From JBBDYG01 sp040901765 (GTDB lineage: Bacteria > Planctomycetota > Planctomycetia > Pirellulales > Lacipirellulaceae), in the NCBI GenBank assembly GCA_040901765.1, contig JBBDYG010000043.1, positions 1-64,000 of the forward strand: a DNA stretch of 64,000 nt, given 5' to 3'. The translations under genes were made by a program, and so were the position numbers. Under the pieces are notes generated by a model, which was not told the origin of the DNA, made no database searches, and saw only the letters and a program-made list of their open reading frames with translations. This document shows, in pieces, positions 34,896-43,914 of the stretch; within the stretch, counting starts at the first letter, position 1, and every line of letters starts with the position of its first letter.

Positions 34896-35120
34896 TTAGC
34901 GCGGCCTACCTTTGCGATTGGCGCCCTGTGTGTTCGCGCGCCGCTTCGTCGTGGCTTGGTCTCGCGCGCCACGTGACCTGACAGATGACTCGCGCGCGGA
35001 TTGGCTGCGGAGCTGCTGTGCGATTTGCTCCGCCAAGAGGTCGAGCAATTGTTTGAGCGGACCCTCCTTGCGCCACAGGCGCTTCGAAAACTCGGTGGGC
35101 CCGTCGATGGGTGTTGGCAT
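34896..35120 (-). CDS. Small basic protein in the recombinase block
   Basis: A 74-residue protein starting at the ATG at 35120, with AGGA about 11 bases upstream. An amphipathic helix (LKQLLDLLAEQIAQQLR) is followed by a strongly basic, disordered-looking tail (ATTKRRANTQGANRKGRPR). The tail suggests nucleic-acid binding. A Rho-independent terminator between it and the recombinase gene separates their transcription, so it needs a promoter of its own. Confidence 0.45.
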   Translation of the reverse strand: MPTPIDGPTEFSKRLWRKEGPLKQLLDLLAEQIAQQLRSQSARESSVRSRGARDQATTKRRANTQGANRKGRPR

Positions 35121-35143
35121 TGGCCGGTAGTCCTGTTGAAAAT

Positions 35144-35175
35144 AAAAAAACCTCGCAGCGCGGGGCGCTGCGAGG
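35144..35175 (-). terminator. Rho-independent terminator of the serine recombinase gene
   Basis: An 11-base-pair perfect stem (CCTCGCAGCGC at 35151-35161 with its complement at 35165-35175, 3-base loop) is followed on the minus strand by seven T residues. It lies 35 bases after the recombinase stop. Confidence 0.9.
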
Positions 35176-35209
35176 TTGTGTGTGATGTGAGGTGTTAAAT
35201 GCCTGGAGA

Positions 35210-37171
35210 TCAATCGCTGGGCCACTCGCGTGGGAATCCGGCGAGCGGCTCCTGCACGAACCGCTTGTGTTTGTACCGCCGCAATTTCGCGTAATCCGCT
35301 GGTGGTTCGCGCAACGGGACGTAGGGATCGCTACGACCTGCTTCATCGAGCCGTCGCTGCAAGGCCTTGGCATATTGGACAGCCGGTTGAGTGATCCCTA
35401 GCCGGGCGCCAATCTCTCGCTCGGTGAGTTTTTCGGTCGGTGAGTGCGTCAGCTCCCAGACACGAGTGCGAAATTCCTCGCGTTGCGGCGGATCGAACAA
35501 GTCGACCACGAACTCGCTCGACAGGTGCCGCTCGAGTTCCGCAAGATCGGGCAAGCTCTCGACGATCGCCCCGAGATTGAATCGCACGTGCGCCCGCAGC
35601 TCGGGATGCCCCCGGTCGATGAGGCGATAGGGAAACACGTAAACTTCGGGAATGAGTCGACGCATAAGCCGAGCGAACTCCTGGGAGTCTGGCGGATACG
35701 CCGCGAGTTGCGATCGGGCCAGTTCGACGATCGTCGCCATGTCCGGAACCTGGAACGGGATGTCCTGGCGCCTCTGCACTTCATCCCGCTCGTGCTGCAA
35801 AATTTGGCGTTGAGACTCGGCAGCTTCAATCTCGGCATACACGCTCTTGCTGCCACCCAATTCACGAATCGCCGACATGAGATTGTGGAGTTCGCGGTCA
35901 AGCCGCGCAATCTGCTGGTCGAGCTGTCGGCGGCGAGCTTCCCGTTCACCGCTTCGATCGGCCAGCCTCTCATGGAGCGAATCGAGGAGCTCCTCGGGAA
36001 ACCCCGGAAGATTCTCGATCTCCTCCAGTACGCGAGCGGCAATGATGCGAGCGGTCGTCGGACCGTGCAACGAAATCGAGTTCCAGCAGCGGTACGCCGT
36101 AGCGCCAGAACACATCATTTGGGCTGTGTCCTTCGACCCTTGATATACGAGGATTCGTCCGCAGACACCGCACCCGATGTGTTGGCCGGGCCACTTCGTT
36201 CGTTTCCTCGACACGCCGGCCCGCGGATCGATCCCTGTCGCCTTCCCTCGCCGGTAGCAGGCATTCCGCTCCTTGAGCTTACGGATGACGCGGTCAAAAC
36301 GCTCCGGGTCGATGAATGCCAGATGCGGACATTCCCGTACCAGCCGCTCTTCCGGCGGCGCCTTGACCGAGATCCGTTTGCCCGTCTTGTTGATCCGCCG
36401 ACTCATCCGCTCGTTGCGTACCCGCTGGCCTTTGAGGATCGGGTTGCGGATGGTGGCGGCCACTGACTTGCACGTCCAGCGCTGGGAGCGGCTATAGGGC
36501 CCGACGGGAACACCCTCCTCGTTCAGCCAGTCGGCAACTTCGGTGAACGATACGCGATCCTCAAGCTTCGTGAATATCGTGTCGTAGACCGCTTCGGCCT
36601 CTGGATCTTTTTTGATGTCGGCGTCGCTTTTTGCACCTGGGGGTTTCAGGTAGCCGTAGATGGCACATTGAAATACACCGCCATTGACGAATCGGTTCCG
36701 GTGGCTGCGGCGAATTCGCTTTGAGGTGTCGTCGTTATACTTCTCGTGGCGAAGCGTGGCAAAGGAAGCAGACAGTTTCCAGGTATCGTCGAACGTGTCG
36801 ACACTGTCATTGAGGGCCAGGAGACGCGTCCCGGTATCCTCACACTGCTCACAAATTATGACAGCGTAGGTCCGTCGGCAGATGCGACCCAAATCCTCCA
36901 CGATCACGACATCATAATCACCTGACGCGATGCGATCTTCGAGCTCGCGCACCTCGGAGCGATCGAGGATCTCGCCACTGCCCTGGCTGGCAATACTGGT
37001 CCATTCAACGGGTCCTTCGAAATTAGCCGCGATGAACTGCCGGGATTGTTGCTGTTGATCCTCCAAGCTTTTTTCGTCTTGATGGACCGTGCTGATCCGC
37101 TCGACGCTGAGCACCCTGAGGGTGGTGCCTCCGCGCTTCGGTTTGAGCGGGGTGCGAAGTGAGAAAAACAT
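35210..37171 (-). CDS. Large serine recombinase
   Basis: A 653-residue site-specific recombinase from the ATG at 37171 (AAGGATG just upstream; open frame to 37234). The resolvase domain contains the catalytic serine S27 in VERISTVHQDEKSLEDQ and the arginine-rich DLGRICRR. The recombinase domain follows (VADWLNEEGVPVGPYSR, TIRNPILKGQR). A zinc-ribbon region with IGCGVCGRILVYQGS and a long coiled coil come next (about 410-480). The C-terminus has a helix-turn-helix (TEREIGARLGITQPAVQYAKALQ), less usual in this family. Such enzymes integrate and excise mobile elements. It is the first gene of a minus-strand block reaching to 33334, and a near-perfect palindrome lies 147 bases upstream. Confidence 0.92.
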   Translation of the reverse strand: MFFSLRTPLKPKRGGTTLRVLSVERISTVHQDEKSLEDQQQQSRQFIAANFEGPVEWTSIASQGSGEILDRSEVRELEDRIASGDYDVVIVEDLGRICRRTYAVIICEQCEDTGTRLLALNDSVDTFDDTWKLSASFATLRHEKYNDDTSKRIRRSHRNRFVNGGVFQCAIYGYLKPPGAKSDADIKKDPEAEAVYDTIFTKLEDRVSFTEVADWLNEEGVPVGPYSRSQRWTCKSVAATIRNPILKGQRVRNERMSRRINKTGKRISVKAPPEERLVRECPHLAFIDPERFDRVIRKLKERNACYRRGKATGIDPRAGVSRKRTKWPGQHIGCGVCGRILVYQGSKDTAQMMCSGATAYRCWNSISLHGPTTARIIAARVLEEIENLPGFPEELLDSLHERLADRSGEREARRRQLDQQIARLDRELHNLMSAIRELGGSKSVYAEIEAAESQRQILQHERDEVQRRQDIPFQVPDMATIVELARSQLAAYPPDSQEFARLMRRLIPEVYVFPYRLIDRGHPELRAHVRFNLGAIVESLPDLAELERHLSSEFVVDLFDPPQREEFRTRVWELTHSPTEKLTEREIGARLGITQPAVQYAKALQRRLDEAGRSDPYVPLREPPADYAKLRRYKHKRFVQEPLAGFPREWPSD

Positions 37172-37317
37172 GGCGACATCCTTCCATGGAAAGGAAGGAG
37201 ACGCCCTCGCCGCAGGATTGACCCAGTGGGACAATCAGCTGACTATTCCTGAGCATTCGTGACTTATGGTGACCATTTGCCTTCGACCCAGAATCCTCGA
37301 AAATCACGGCAGTTTTG

Positions 37318-37339
37318 CGAATTATTCGAAGAATTCGCC
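37318..37339. other. Near-perfect 22-base palindrome upstream of the recombinase
   Basis: The two 11-base halves match in 10 positions (GCGAATTATTC against GCGAATTCTTC read on the other strand). Its place in front of the recombinase promoter region suggests an operator or a recombination site. No direct repeat marking an att core was recognised at the other end of the block. Confidence 0.4.
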
Positions 37340-37362
37340 AATTGCGGTTCCGGCCAAACGAG

Positions 37363-37570
37363 AGCCGGAGGCTTGATAGCCATTAGCCGGTGGTAAGCGT
37401 TAGCGCCACCACCGAAACAGTGAACATTGAGTCGAAGCACCCCGGCGGGGTGCCAGCAATCTGGGCCTGGTTGCTGCGACCCCTTCCGGGGTCGTCCATT
37501 GAATCGCGTTGCATTCCGGTGGTGCGCTACGCGACCACCGGCTAATCGCTGTCATCCCGCTGGGATGAGG
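37363..37570 (-). repeat. Long interspersed repeat, GCCATTAGCCGGTGGT family, copy 1
   Basis: About 208 bases, in inverted orientation relative to copies at 43806-43914 and 60561-60772. Shared words include TTAGCCGGTGGTCGCG, GCGCACCACCGG, GACCCCGG...GGGGTCGCAGCA and GGGGTGCT. Each copy is a row of hairpins without coding capacity. Confidence 0.85.
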
Positions 37571-37608
37571 AAAGCCGCTACCGAAAATTCTGCACGGCGA
37601 CAGACGAG

Positions 37609-38511
37609 TTAGCCTGAAACTAGCACATCGAGCGCCGCCAGCGCCACCGGCCAAGCGGGCGGGTTTTCTTCGAAGGCCCGCCACCAATCGTCGAGCACCG
37701 CTGCGCGACTTGCCCGGCTGGCTGGGTCGCCCACCTGCCAAGCGTTGAGAGCACTCAGCGTCACATCAGCGCCCGCCGGCGCGATCTCCACCTCGCGTGC
37801 CGCGGCGAGCGTCGGCGGCAGCAATGCATGCATCGCGAGCGAATCGAGACGCTCGCGCGCAATTTGCGCGCTGTATCTCGGCAAGTCGATCTGAAGCTGC
37901 GCCAGCAGCCAAGCCAACCGCACGACTTCGGGTAGCTCCGGCACAGGGTTGGCCAGCACGGCCTCGAACGTCACGCGGTTGTTGCCCAAGTGCGCCACGC
38001 CGTGTCCGCCGATTGCCGGCTGCACGAGTACAATCTCCGCCGACTCGGCCAGCAGTTCCCGCTCGGTAAGTTGGCCAATCTGATACAGCAGCCCCGGCCC
38101 ATACGCCTGCCACTGCTCGCGAAGCGGTTGGCTCCGCAGTTCCAATTCTTCCACCAGCGGCGGCCCATCGCGGCCCGCATGGTAGTTGCGATACGCGACT
38201 TCCAAATCGCGCACCCGCCCGGTCAGCCGTTGCAACAACGGCTCGCTCACGTTTGCTCTCCCGGCCTTGCGCGAGAGCGTGCGTTCGACCAACAACCGGT
38301 CGCCTTCAATCCCCGCGGCAGTTAGCGCGTACATCTCCCGCACAATCACCGCTGTTGGCAACGCGGCCAGTTCGATCTCTTCGCGCAGCCTTTTGAGCGG
38401 TCGATCAATTGCCGCCGCGAGTTGCGCTTCCGCCAGCGCATGCCCCTCCATCACCGCAACGGCGGCATGATAGCAACTGGCCGATTGACTCGCTCGCCAA
38501 GTGAGTTGCAT
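37609..38511 (-). CDS. Conserved-looking protein of unknown function
   Basis: A 300-residue protein without signal peptide, membrane segment, cysteine pairs or recognised motif. It is mostly alpha-helical, with many Leu, Ala and Glu (ALAEAQLAAAIDRPLKRLREEIELA, LLYQIGQLTERELLAESAEI). The central part has GGHGVAHLGNNRVTFEAVLANPVPELPEVVRLAWLLA, with GGHGVAHLGNNRV the most distinctive word. It runs divergently from the TIGR03009-like gene. A second start at residue 21 is possible. I do not recognise the family; the codon use and length suggest a real gene. Confidence 0.7.
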   Translation of the reverse strand: MQLTWRASQSASCYHAAVAVMEGHALAEAQLAAAIDRPLKRLREEIELAALPTAVIVREMYALTAAGIEGDRLLVERTLSRKAGRANVSEPLLQRLTGRVRDLEVAYRNYHAGRDGPPLVEELELRSQPLREQWQAYGPGLLYQIGQLTERELLAESAEIVLVQPAIGGHGVAHLGNNRVTFEAVLANPVPELPEVVRLAWLLAQLQIDLPRYSAQIARERLDSLAMHALLPPTLAAAREVEIAPAGADVTLSALNAWQVGDPASRASRAAVLDDWWRAFEENPPAWPVALAALDVLVSG

Positions 38512-38545
38512 AGGGTTCGTTCCGACGTGCTAGCAAGGGGAAGAA

Positions 38546-38627
38546 GGGCCGTCAGCTTTCAACCATCAGCCGCCAGCCAGACTCAGAAGTTGTCTTCCTC
38601 TGGCCGAAAGCCGATAGCTGACAGCCG
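38546..38627. repeat. Palindromic intergenic repeat, GCCGATAGCTGACAGCC family
   Basis: Arms GCCGTCAGCTTTCAACCATC (38548 on) and GGCCGAAAGCCGATAGCTGAC (to about 38627) form an imperfect inverted repeat between two divergent genes. Related copies lie at 11728-11818 and 47481-47572. Confidence 0.55.
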
Positions 38628-38743
38628 AGAGCCTCCTCCCCCAACCGCCATAGGCGATTTTAACGTCCGTTGTTATAGTCCGCGTCCCTCCGCTGGCGCT
38701 GCTGCGCCGGCACCTTTCGACACCCCTTCGAGAGAGATCGTCC

Positions 38744-39724
38744 ATGCGTCGCCGCCCTCCGCATGTTGTCTGCTTGACGCTTCTGACGTCGCTGGGGATT
38801 TTTGCGGCAACGCACGCGCAACAGCCAGCCCAACCGGCCGCGGTCCCGCCTTCCACGCCATTACCACCGGCGATCCCGCAGGCCACCACCGCGCCACCGG
38901 CGGGCTTCCAACTCAATCAAATTCAGCAGGCATATCTCGATCAGGTGCTCGTCGCCTGGGAACAGCGCAGCGCGCAGATCAACACCTTTAGCTGTCCCTT
39001 TCAGCGGTGGGATTTTAACGCCTTCCGACCGGCCCCCGACATGCCCCATAGCAAGGATCCGGGAGTTTTGAGCTATCAACGGCCCGATAAAGGCAGCTTC
39101 CAGATTACCGAGGTGAAACAATGGGTCGAGACCCCCCAGCCACCAGGCTTTCAAGGCCCCAAGCAGGGTGACTGGAAACCCAACCCGAACGCGGTCGGCG
39201 AGCATTGGGTCTGCGACGGAAAGTCCGTTTACGAATACCGCCACAATCAGAAGCAACTTGTCGTATCGCCGATTCCACCAGATTTGCAGGGCAACGCGAT
39301 TGTCGACGGCCCGTTGCCGTTTCTGTTTGGCGCCGAAGCCGCGAAGCTCAAGGCCCGCTATTGGCTGCGGCTGCACGAGCAATCCAACCCGGAGGAAATC
39401 TGGGTCGTTGCCGTCCCGAGGTTCCAAGCCGATGCGGCCAACTTCCAACGCGTAACGCTGATTCTCGATCGACAGCAACTCATTCCCAAGGCGATGCAGG
39501 TGGCGCAGCCGGGCGGCACGCACGTCGATTACCTGTTCGATTTTGCGAATGCAAAAATCAACGGAACGATCGACCAGTTATTCCAGGCGCTGTTCCAAGC
39601 CCCGCGAACGCCCTGGGGCTGGCAGCGCGTCGATCAGCCGATGCCAACGGCACAGCAACCGCCGGCCGTCCAACCGCAGCAGCCTCCGCTGCGACAAGCA
39701 CAAGCGCCAGCGGTTACGCAGTAG
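38744..39724 (+). CDS. TIGR03009-like planctomycete exported protein
   Basis: A 326-residue protein with a signal peptide (VVCLTLLTSLGIFAATHAQ) and a Pro/Ala/Gln-rich linker. The main domain is rich in aromatic strands (TFSCPFQRWDFNAF, KGSFQITEVKQW, HWVCDGKSVYEYRHNQKQLVV, PLPFLFGAEAAKLKARYWLRL). This matches the TIGR03009 family, known mainly from planctomycetes, with a LolA/LolB-like fold. The reaction or ligand is not known; the fold suggests a periplasmic lipid or lipoprotein carrier. A Gln/Pro tail closes the protein. The 3' end overlaps the convergent glycosyltransferase gene by 11 bases. Confidence 0.85.
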   Translation: MRRRPPHVVCLTLLTSLGIFAATHAQQPAQPAAVPPSTPLPPAIPQATTAPPAGFQLNQIQQAYLDQVLVAWEQRSAQINTFSCPFQRWDFNAFRPAPDMPHSKDPGVLSYQRPDKGSFQITEVKQWVETPQPPGFQGPKQGDWKPNPNAVGEHWVCDGKSVYEYRHNQKQLVVSPIPPDLQGNAIVDGPLPFLFGAEAAKLKARYWLRLHEQSNPEEIWVVAVPRFQADAANFQRVTLILDRQQLIPKAMQVAQPGGTHVDYLFDFANAKINGTIDQLFQALFQAPRTPWGWQRVDQPMPTAQQPPAVQPQQPPLRQAQAPAVTQ

Positions 39725-40892
39725 ATTGCATGAGCGCATAGTCGCGGACCACTTCGAGGTAGACGCTGGCCACCTGTTCGGCCATCGCGCGGTCCGAAAA
39801 TCGATCGCGGTGGCGCGATTGCGCCGCTGTGCCCAGCGCTTCGTAATCTAGCTCGCCGCCGACAATCGACTCAATTGCCAACGCAAGTTCAACGGCGTTG
39901 TCTGGCTTGACCAGGCGCCCCGTCACGCCGGCCACAACCGTCTCGCTGACTCCGTCCACGTTGGTCGCAACGACCGGTATCCCCGCCGCCATTGCTTCGA
40001 GCACAACCATCGGCAGCCCCTCGCCGAACAGGCTTGGCAGCACCAGCAAGTCGGTTGTCGCCAGTTCGCTGTTCACGTCGGTAGTAAACCCCGTCCACTC
40101 GATCAGGTCCGCGACGCGAAGCTCCTGCGCGAGTGCGCGAATCTCCGCGTCATACGCCGATGTCTCGAACCCGCCGACGGCCCGTAACCGCACCGGGCAG
40201 CCTTGCTCGCGCAGCATCGCCAGCGCTTGTAATAGCACCTCGGTTCCCTTTCGCGGCCGGAATAGTGCGATCATCGCCAGAGTCCACATACCTTGCGGCC
40301 GGCGCTTGGGTTGGAGCTTGCTCAACGGCACGCCGTTCATGATGCACGTCACCCGCTCCGCGGGAAAGCCTGCGTCGATCATCAATCGCCGCAAGCTCGG
40401 CGAGACGGCAATCAATTGCTCCGCACGCCCCAGCGCCCAGCGTTCCAATTGCTTGTTAATCCAGTTTTGCACGGGGCGCGTTGAATCCCGCCCCGCAGGG
40501 CTATGCACGTGGTACACCAATGGCACGCCGGCTTGCTTCGCCGCCAGCGATGCCACCAGCGCCCCGCGCGGCGTGTGGGCGTGCAACAGATCGAAGTTGT
40601 GTTCTCGCACCAGTTGCTCCAGTCGCTTTGCGACTGACCAGTCCCACCGCGACCGCATCGGCAGTTCATAAAGTGGCGTGGCTTGCGATTCGCGAACCGT
40701 TGCGAACCGCCCAGGCTTCAGCACGGCGAACCCAACTTCGACGCCAAACTCCGGCAGCCGCAGCGCGAGCAAGTCCTGCACTCGCTCCGCGCCGGAGTAG
40801 TGCTCGCCATTGATGACGTGCAAGGCACGCACCTTCGGCGCAAGAACAGTCGGCGGATTTGCGAGTTGGATCGGTGTATCGGTAAGCAGCAT
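39714..40892 (-). CDS. Glycosyltransferase family 4 protein
   Basis: A 392-residue GT-B glycosyltransferase of the GT4 group. The N-terminal half has VRALHVINGEHYSGAERV and LLHAHTPRGALVASLA with YHVHSP. The C-terminal half has the nucleotide-sugar site (IALFRPRKGTEVLLQAL) and the E-x7-E motif in GEGLPMVVLEAMAAGIPVV, followed by GVTGRLVKPDN. It should transfer a sugar from an NDP-sugar to a lipid, glycan or small molecule; the acceptor is unknown. No membrane segment is seen. It lies alone, convergent with the TIGR03009-like gene, with a nested inverted repeat upstream. Confidence 0.93.
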   Translation of the reverse strand: MLLTDTPIQLANPPTVLAPKVRALHVINGEHYSGAERVQDLLALRLPEFGVEVGFAVLKPGRFATVRESQATPLYELPMRSRWDWSVAKRLEQLVREHNFDLLHAHTPRGALVASLAAKQAGVPLVYHVHSPAGRDSTRPVQNWINKQLERWALGRAEQLIAVSPSLRRLMIDAGFPAERVTCIMNGVPLSKLQPKRRPQGMWTLAMIALFRPRKGTEVLLQALAMLREQGCPVRLRAVGGFETSAYDAEIRALAQELRVADLIEWTGFTTDVNSELATTDLLVLPSLFGEGLPMVVLEAMAAGIPVVATNVDGVSETVVAGVTGRLVKPDNAVELALAIESIVGGELDYEALGTAAQSRHRDRFSDRAMAEQVASVYLEVVRDYALMQSTA

Positions 40893-40937
40893 GGCGTCCC
40901 CGCGAAATAGACTTTAGAAAGCCTAGGATGCGAAGAT

Positions 40938-41023
40938 GGGTGGCACGCCCTGAATCCGCGAAGGGCGTGGTGCAGTTGGTATCCACTTCGCCACGCCCAT
41001 CGAAGACTCTGGGCGTGCCACCC
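40938..41023. repeat. Nested inverted repeat between two minus-strand genes
   Basis: An outer 13-base arm (GGGTGGCACGCCC at 40938-40950, complement at 41011-41023) encloses an inner 8-base arm (GGGCGTGG at 40963-40970, complement at 40991-40998). It could extrude as a cruciform or act as a terminator for the MATE gene. Confidence 0.7.
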
Positions 41024-41057
41024 CTAACGTATGCGACGCCTATTCCGGTCATGCCGC

Positions 41058-42455
41058 CTAAACCTGCATCCGCATCCAGCCGCCGTGCCAGAACCGCGCG
41101 ATCATCAGCCCGCACCGCACGCAGATGTCGGTCACCGCGCCGTACCAAGCGCCGACCACGCCGTAACCCATGCCGTGCAGCACCACGCCGGTAAACGGTA
41201 TCACGATCTCGTCGTACGCAAAGAACACCGCCAGCGGCAGTCGCACGAGCAGCAGGCCGATGAAAGTAAACACTAGCGGCCAACGAGTATCCCCCGCCCC
41301 TCGCAGCGCGCCGACCAGCACCATCATGATCGCCAACGGCAACATGGCAAACGCGATCACGCGCAACACTTCCGACGCCAGCGGCACCACCGCCTCATTT
41401 TGATCCTCGACGAAGAACTCGGTGAGCGGCCTGGCCGCGACGTAGAAGATCACCCCCGCGCCGACCATGATCGCACTCGCCGCGACGCACGCCATCAGCA
41501 CGCTTCGCTTGGCGCGGTAGTAATCTCGCGCGCCGAGATACTGCCCGGCGAGCGTTGCCGCGGCGATCTGAAATGCCCCGCCCGGCATGTAGGCCAGCGC
41601 TTCGATCTGAATCGCCAGCCCGTGCGCCGCCGCGGGGACGTCGCCCAGCCGCAGAATGATTCGCAAAAACACAAGCTGGCAAATCGCCACCAGCAGCATG
41701 TCGATTCCGCCCGGAACGCCGATCCGTAGAATCCGGCGAATCATCTCCCAATCGGGCCGCATTTCAGTGAGCCGCAGGTGAAATCCAGCGCGACCGCCGA
41801 TGAGCAGCCCCAGCAGAATCAGCGCCCCGCAACAATGGCCGATGGCCGTGCCCAGCGCGATGCCGGTCCAGCCCATCGCCGGCAGCGGCCCCCAACCCAC
41901 GAGCAGCCCGTAGCTTACGGCCATGTTGATCACGTTGACGATTGTCATCGTCGCCAGCCCGCTGATCGTATCGCCCGCGCCGCGCAAGCAAGCGATGCCG
42001 ATCCGTTCGATCATGATCGCCGGCAGCACGATCAGTTCGATCACCAGATACTGCGTCGCCGCTTCGGCGGCTTGGCCGGTGAGGCCCATCATCGTGACCA
42101 GTTGCGGCGCAAACGGCAGCGTGCCGGCCATCAGCACCGCCGTCCACACGAGACCCGACGTAATCGACTGGTTCATCACCCGGTTGGCCGTCTTCGCGTC
42201 GCCCGCTCCGATGAAACGGGCGGTTAGTGCTGTCGAGCCGTGGGCAACAAAGGAAAACAGATTGCTCAGGAACCACAGCACGTAGACGATGAGCGTCATC
42301 GCCGCGAGATACGCCTCACCCGGCAAATAGTTGCCGGCGAGCCACCAATCGACAAACCCCACCAGCAAATGGAGCATCTGCTCGATCAGCACCGGCGTGG
42401 TCAATCGCAGCAGCGGACGCAGCGTACCGGGCGTTTCAATCAACACACTGCTCAC
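41058..42455 (-). CDS. MATE-family efflux protein
   Basis: A 465-residue protein with about twelve hydrophobic segments, the normal size for a MATE transporter. It opens LLRLTTPVLIEQMLHLLVGFVDWWLAG and has the two half-repeats expected of the family, the second beginning near ILRIGVPGGIDMLLVAICQL. Members export drugs, cations or metabolites in exchange for Na+ or H+. The substrate cannot be inferred here. The start ATG is at 42455. Downstream lies a nested inverted repeat, upstream the CutA gene (divergent) and a palindromic repeat array. Confidence 0.92.
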   Translation of the reverse strand: MSSVLIETPGTLRPLLRLTTPVLIEQMLHLLVGFVDWWLAGNYLPGEAYLAAMTLIVYVLWFLSNLFSFVAHGSTALTARFIGAGDAKTANRVMNQSITSGLVWTAVLMAGTLPFAPQLVTMMGLTGQAAEAATQYLVIELIVLPAIMIERIGIACLRGAGDTISGLATMTIVNVINMAVSYGLLVGWGPLPAMGWTGIALGTAIGHCCGALILLGLLIGGRAGFHLRLTEMRPDWEMIRRILRIGVPGGIDMLLVAICQLVFLRIILRLGDVPAAAHGLAIQIEALAYMPGGAFQIAAATLAGQYLGARDYYRAKRSVLMACVAASAIMVGAGVIFYVAARPLTEFFVEDQNEAVVPLASEVLRVIAFAMLPLAIMMVLVGALRGAGDTRWPLVFTFIGLLLVRLPLAVFFAYDEIVIPFTGVVLHGMGYGVVGAWYGAVTDICVRCGLMIARFWHGGWMRMQV

Positions 42456-42514
42456 TCAAAAGGCTCCATCCAGGGGGACTGCAATCAATTGGCCGAATCC
42501 GCTAGTGTAGACAG

Positions 42515-42603
42515 GTACGTCAGGCTTTCCAGCCTGACAGCGCCCCGTAGGTCAGGCTCTGCCTGACAATCGCCAAATGTCAGGCAAGAAAGCCTGACCT
42601 ACG
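42515..42603. repeat. GTAGGTCAGGC...GCCTGACCTACG palindromic repeats
   Basis: Three to four repeat units in 89 bases in alternating orientation (GTCAGGCTTTCCAGCCTGAC, GTAGGTCAGGCTCTGCCTGAC, GTCAGGCAAGAAAGCCTGAC). They end only 5 bases before the CutA start codon. Related copies lie at 44435-44492 and 52462-52526. Confidence 0.9.
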
Positions 42604-42608
42604 ATGCC

Positions 42609-42929
42609 ATGACCGACGCCATTCAAATCACGACCACCACGGGCGACCGCGGCACGGCCGAGCGCATCGCCACAGAACTGGTCGACCGCCGCCTCGCCGC
42701 CTGCGTCCAGATCAGCGGCCCCGTCGACAGCACTTACCGTTGGCAGGAGAAGATCGAAACCACCGAAGAGTGGCTCTGCACGATCAAAGCTCTCGCCGCG
42801 AACTACCCGGCCATCGAAGGGCTTATCAAACAGATCCACCCCTACGACGTGCCCGAGATCCTGGCCGTCCCCGTCACCGCCGGCAGCGAGGCCTACCTCG
42901 AGTGGTTGCGCCGCGAATCGCAAGGTTAG
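42609..42929 (+). CDS. cutA: CutA-like divalent cation tolerance protein
   Basis: A 106-residue protein, the usual CutA length. The family pattern is complete: ITTTTGDRGTAERIATELVDRRLAACVQISGPVDSTYRW, with the key words DRRLAACVQ, YRWQEKIETTEEW and IHPYDVPEILAVPV. CutA forms trimers with a PII-like fold and has been linked to copper tolerance, though its role in bacteria is not settled. The ATG at 42609 is in frame with the conserved start; a palindromic repeat abuts it, so no clear ribosome site is visible. Confidence 0.95.
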   Translation: MTDAIQITTTTGDRGTAERIATELVDRRLAACVQISGPVDSTYRWQEKIETTEEWLCTIKALAANYPAIEGLIKQIHPYDVPEILAVPVTAGSEAYLEWLRRESQG

Positions 42930-43115
42930 CCGCGACGCGCAGATCCTACGGAGTGGGGCGAGCAGCGCCGATATTGGCCGTGAGGGTGGCTGGGGTCGAA
43001 GCCAGCAGGCGCAGCCCCCAGCGAACCCCATCCGCGCCTCTGCTGGGGGCTGCGGCTAGCGCCTACGACCCCAGCCACCCCTCCGCGCAGGGGGCTAGGG
43101 GAGGGGGGCGCATAT

Positions 43116-43565
43116 TCACTCCCCCGCCGGCGTCTCTTGATAGAACACCGACCGCCACCCGCCGCCCGTCTGCTTCCAGATCGACGTTGCGTAAGCGGTG
43201 GTCGTCCTCGACGATTGCCCGGCACTCTCGCCGGTCCATGTGAATGTGTAGGTGAGAATCGCCACGTCTTCGCTCACGGAAAATGCTTTCGCATCACTGA
43301 TCTTGTAATCGCTAAACGAAATCTCTTCCAATGCATCGATAATCTGCTTCGTCGTGTGCTTCCCCCGGCTGGTGATCGACATCGCCTCATCGGCCAGTAG
43401 CTCCCCAATCGCCGCCTTGTCCTTCTCGTTGATCGCGTCAATGAGTTTTGTTTCTTGAGCGACTAGCGCGTCCCGCAGTTCATTCTGGACAGTTCTCTCT
43501 TGAGCAGCCGCATCCACTGCGAGCAAGCCAACCGCCAGCAAGTACAATCCAATCCGCGACATCAT
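43116..43565 (-). CDS. Exported DUF4440/NTF2-like protein
   Basis: A 149-residue protein with a signal peptide (IGLYLLAVGLLAVDAAAQ) and an NTF2-like domain of the DUF4440/SgcJ group: LIDAINEKDKAAIGELLADEAMSITSRGKHTTKQIIDAL, then DVAILTYTFTWTGES and GGWRSVFYQETPAG. The fold makes small cone-shaped dimers that act as enzymes or binding proteins; no specific reaction can be given. ATG at 43565 has AGGAG 8 bases upstream. A second ATG follows directly. Confidence 0.85.
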   Translation of the reverse strand: MMSRIGLYLLAVGLLAVDAAAQERTVQNELRDALVAQETKLIDAINEKDKAAIGELLADEAMSITSRGKHTTKQIIDALEEISFSDYKISDAKAFSVSEDVAILTYTFTWTGESAGQSSRTTTAYATSIWKQTGGGWRSVFYQETPAGE

Positions 43566-43805
43566 GGCAAATTCTCCTATCACAAAATAAAGGGCACAAA
43601 ACGTATGAACGACAGATTCCGTACGCTTCGCAAGCGTAGCTCACGCCCCACGTAGCCGAGTGTTTCTCAAAACTCGGATTTCGCGATATTCCGGAGAAAC
43701 TCGCCGACGTGCGTTCGTGTGGCATGCCCTCGTCGGTACTCCGACAGTGGGCATGTAAGCTGCGATCGGCCATGCCCACGAAGGCGCGCGATGTATTGGG
43801 TTCCT

Positions 43806-43914
43806 TATCCCGGAGGGATAACAGCCATTAGCCGGTGGTCGCGCAGCGCACCACCGGAAGCCGAATCGAAAGCACCGAACGACCCCGGCAGGGGTCGCAG
43901 CAACACCGCCTAGC
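43806..43914 (+). repeat. Long interspersed repeat, GCCATTAGCCGGTGGT family, copy 2 (half length)
   Basis: Shares TTAGCCGGTGGTCGCGCAGC, CACCACCGG and GACCCCGGCAGGGGTCGCAG with copies at 37363-37570 and 60561-60772 but lacks the second half with GGGGTGCT. It is flanked by short gene-free sequence (43566-43805 and 43915-44434) in which nothing else was recognised. Confidence 0.82.

Noticed and set aside
35444..36466. 340-residue plus-strand open frame
   Set aside because: Antisense to the serine recombinase, which has clear domains.
42515..42603. Possible CRISPR-like array of short repeats
   Set aside because: The units alternate in orientation, have no regular spacers and match dispersed palindromic repeats; no cas genes are present.
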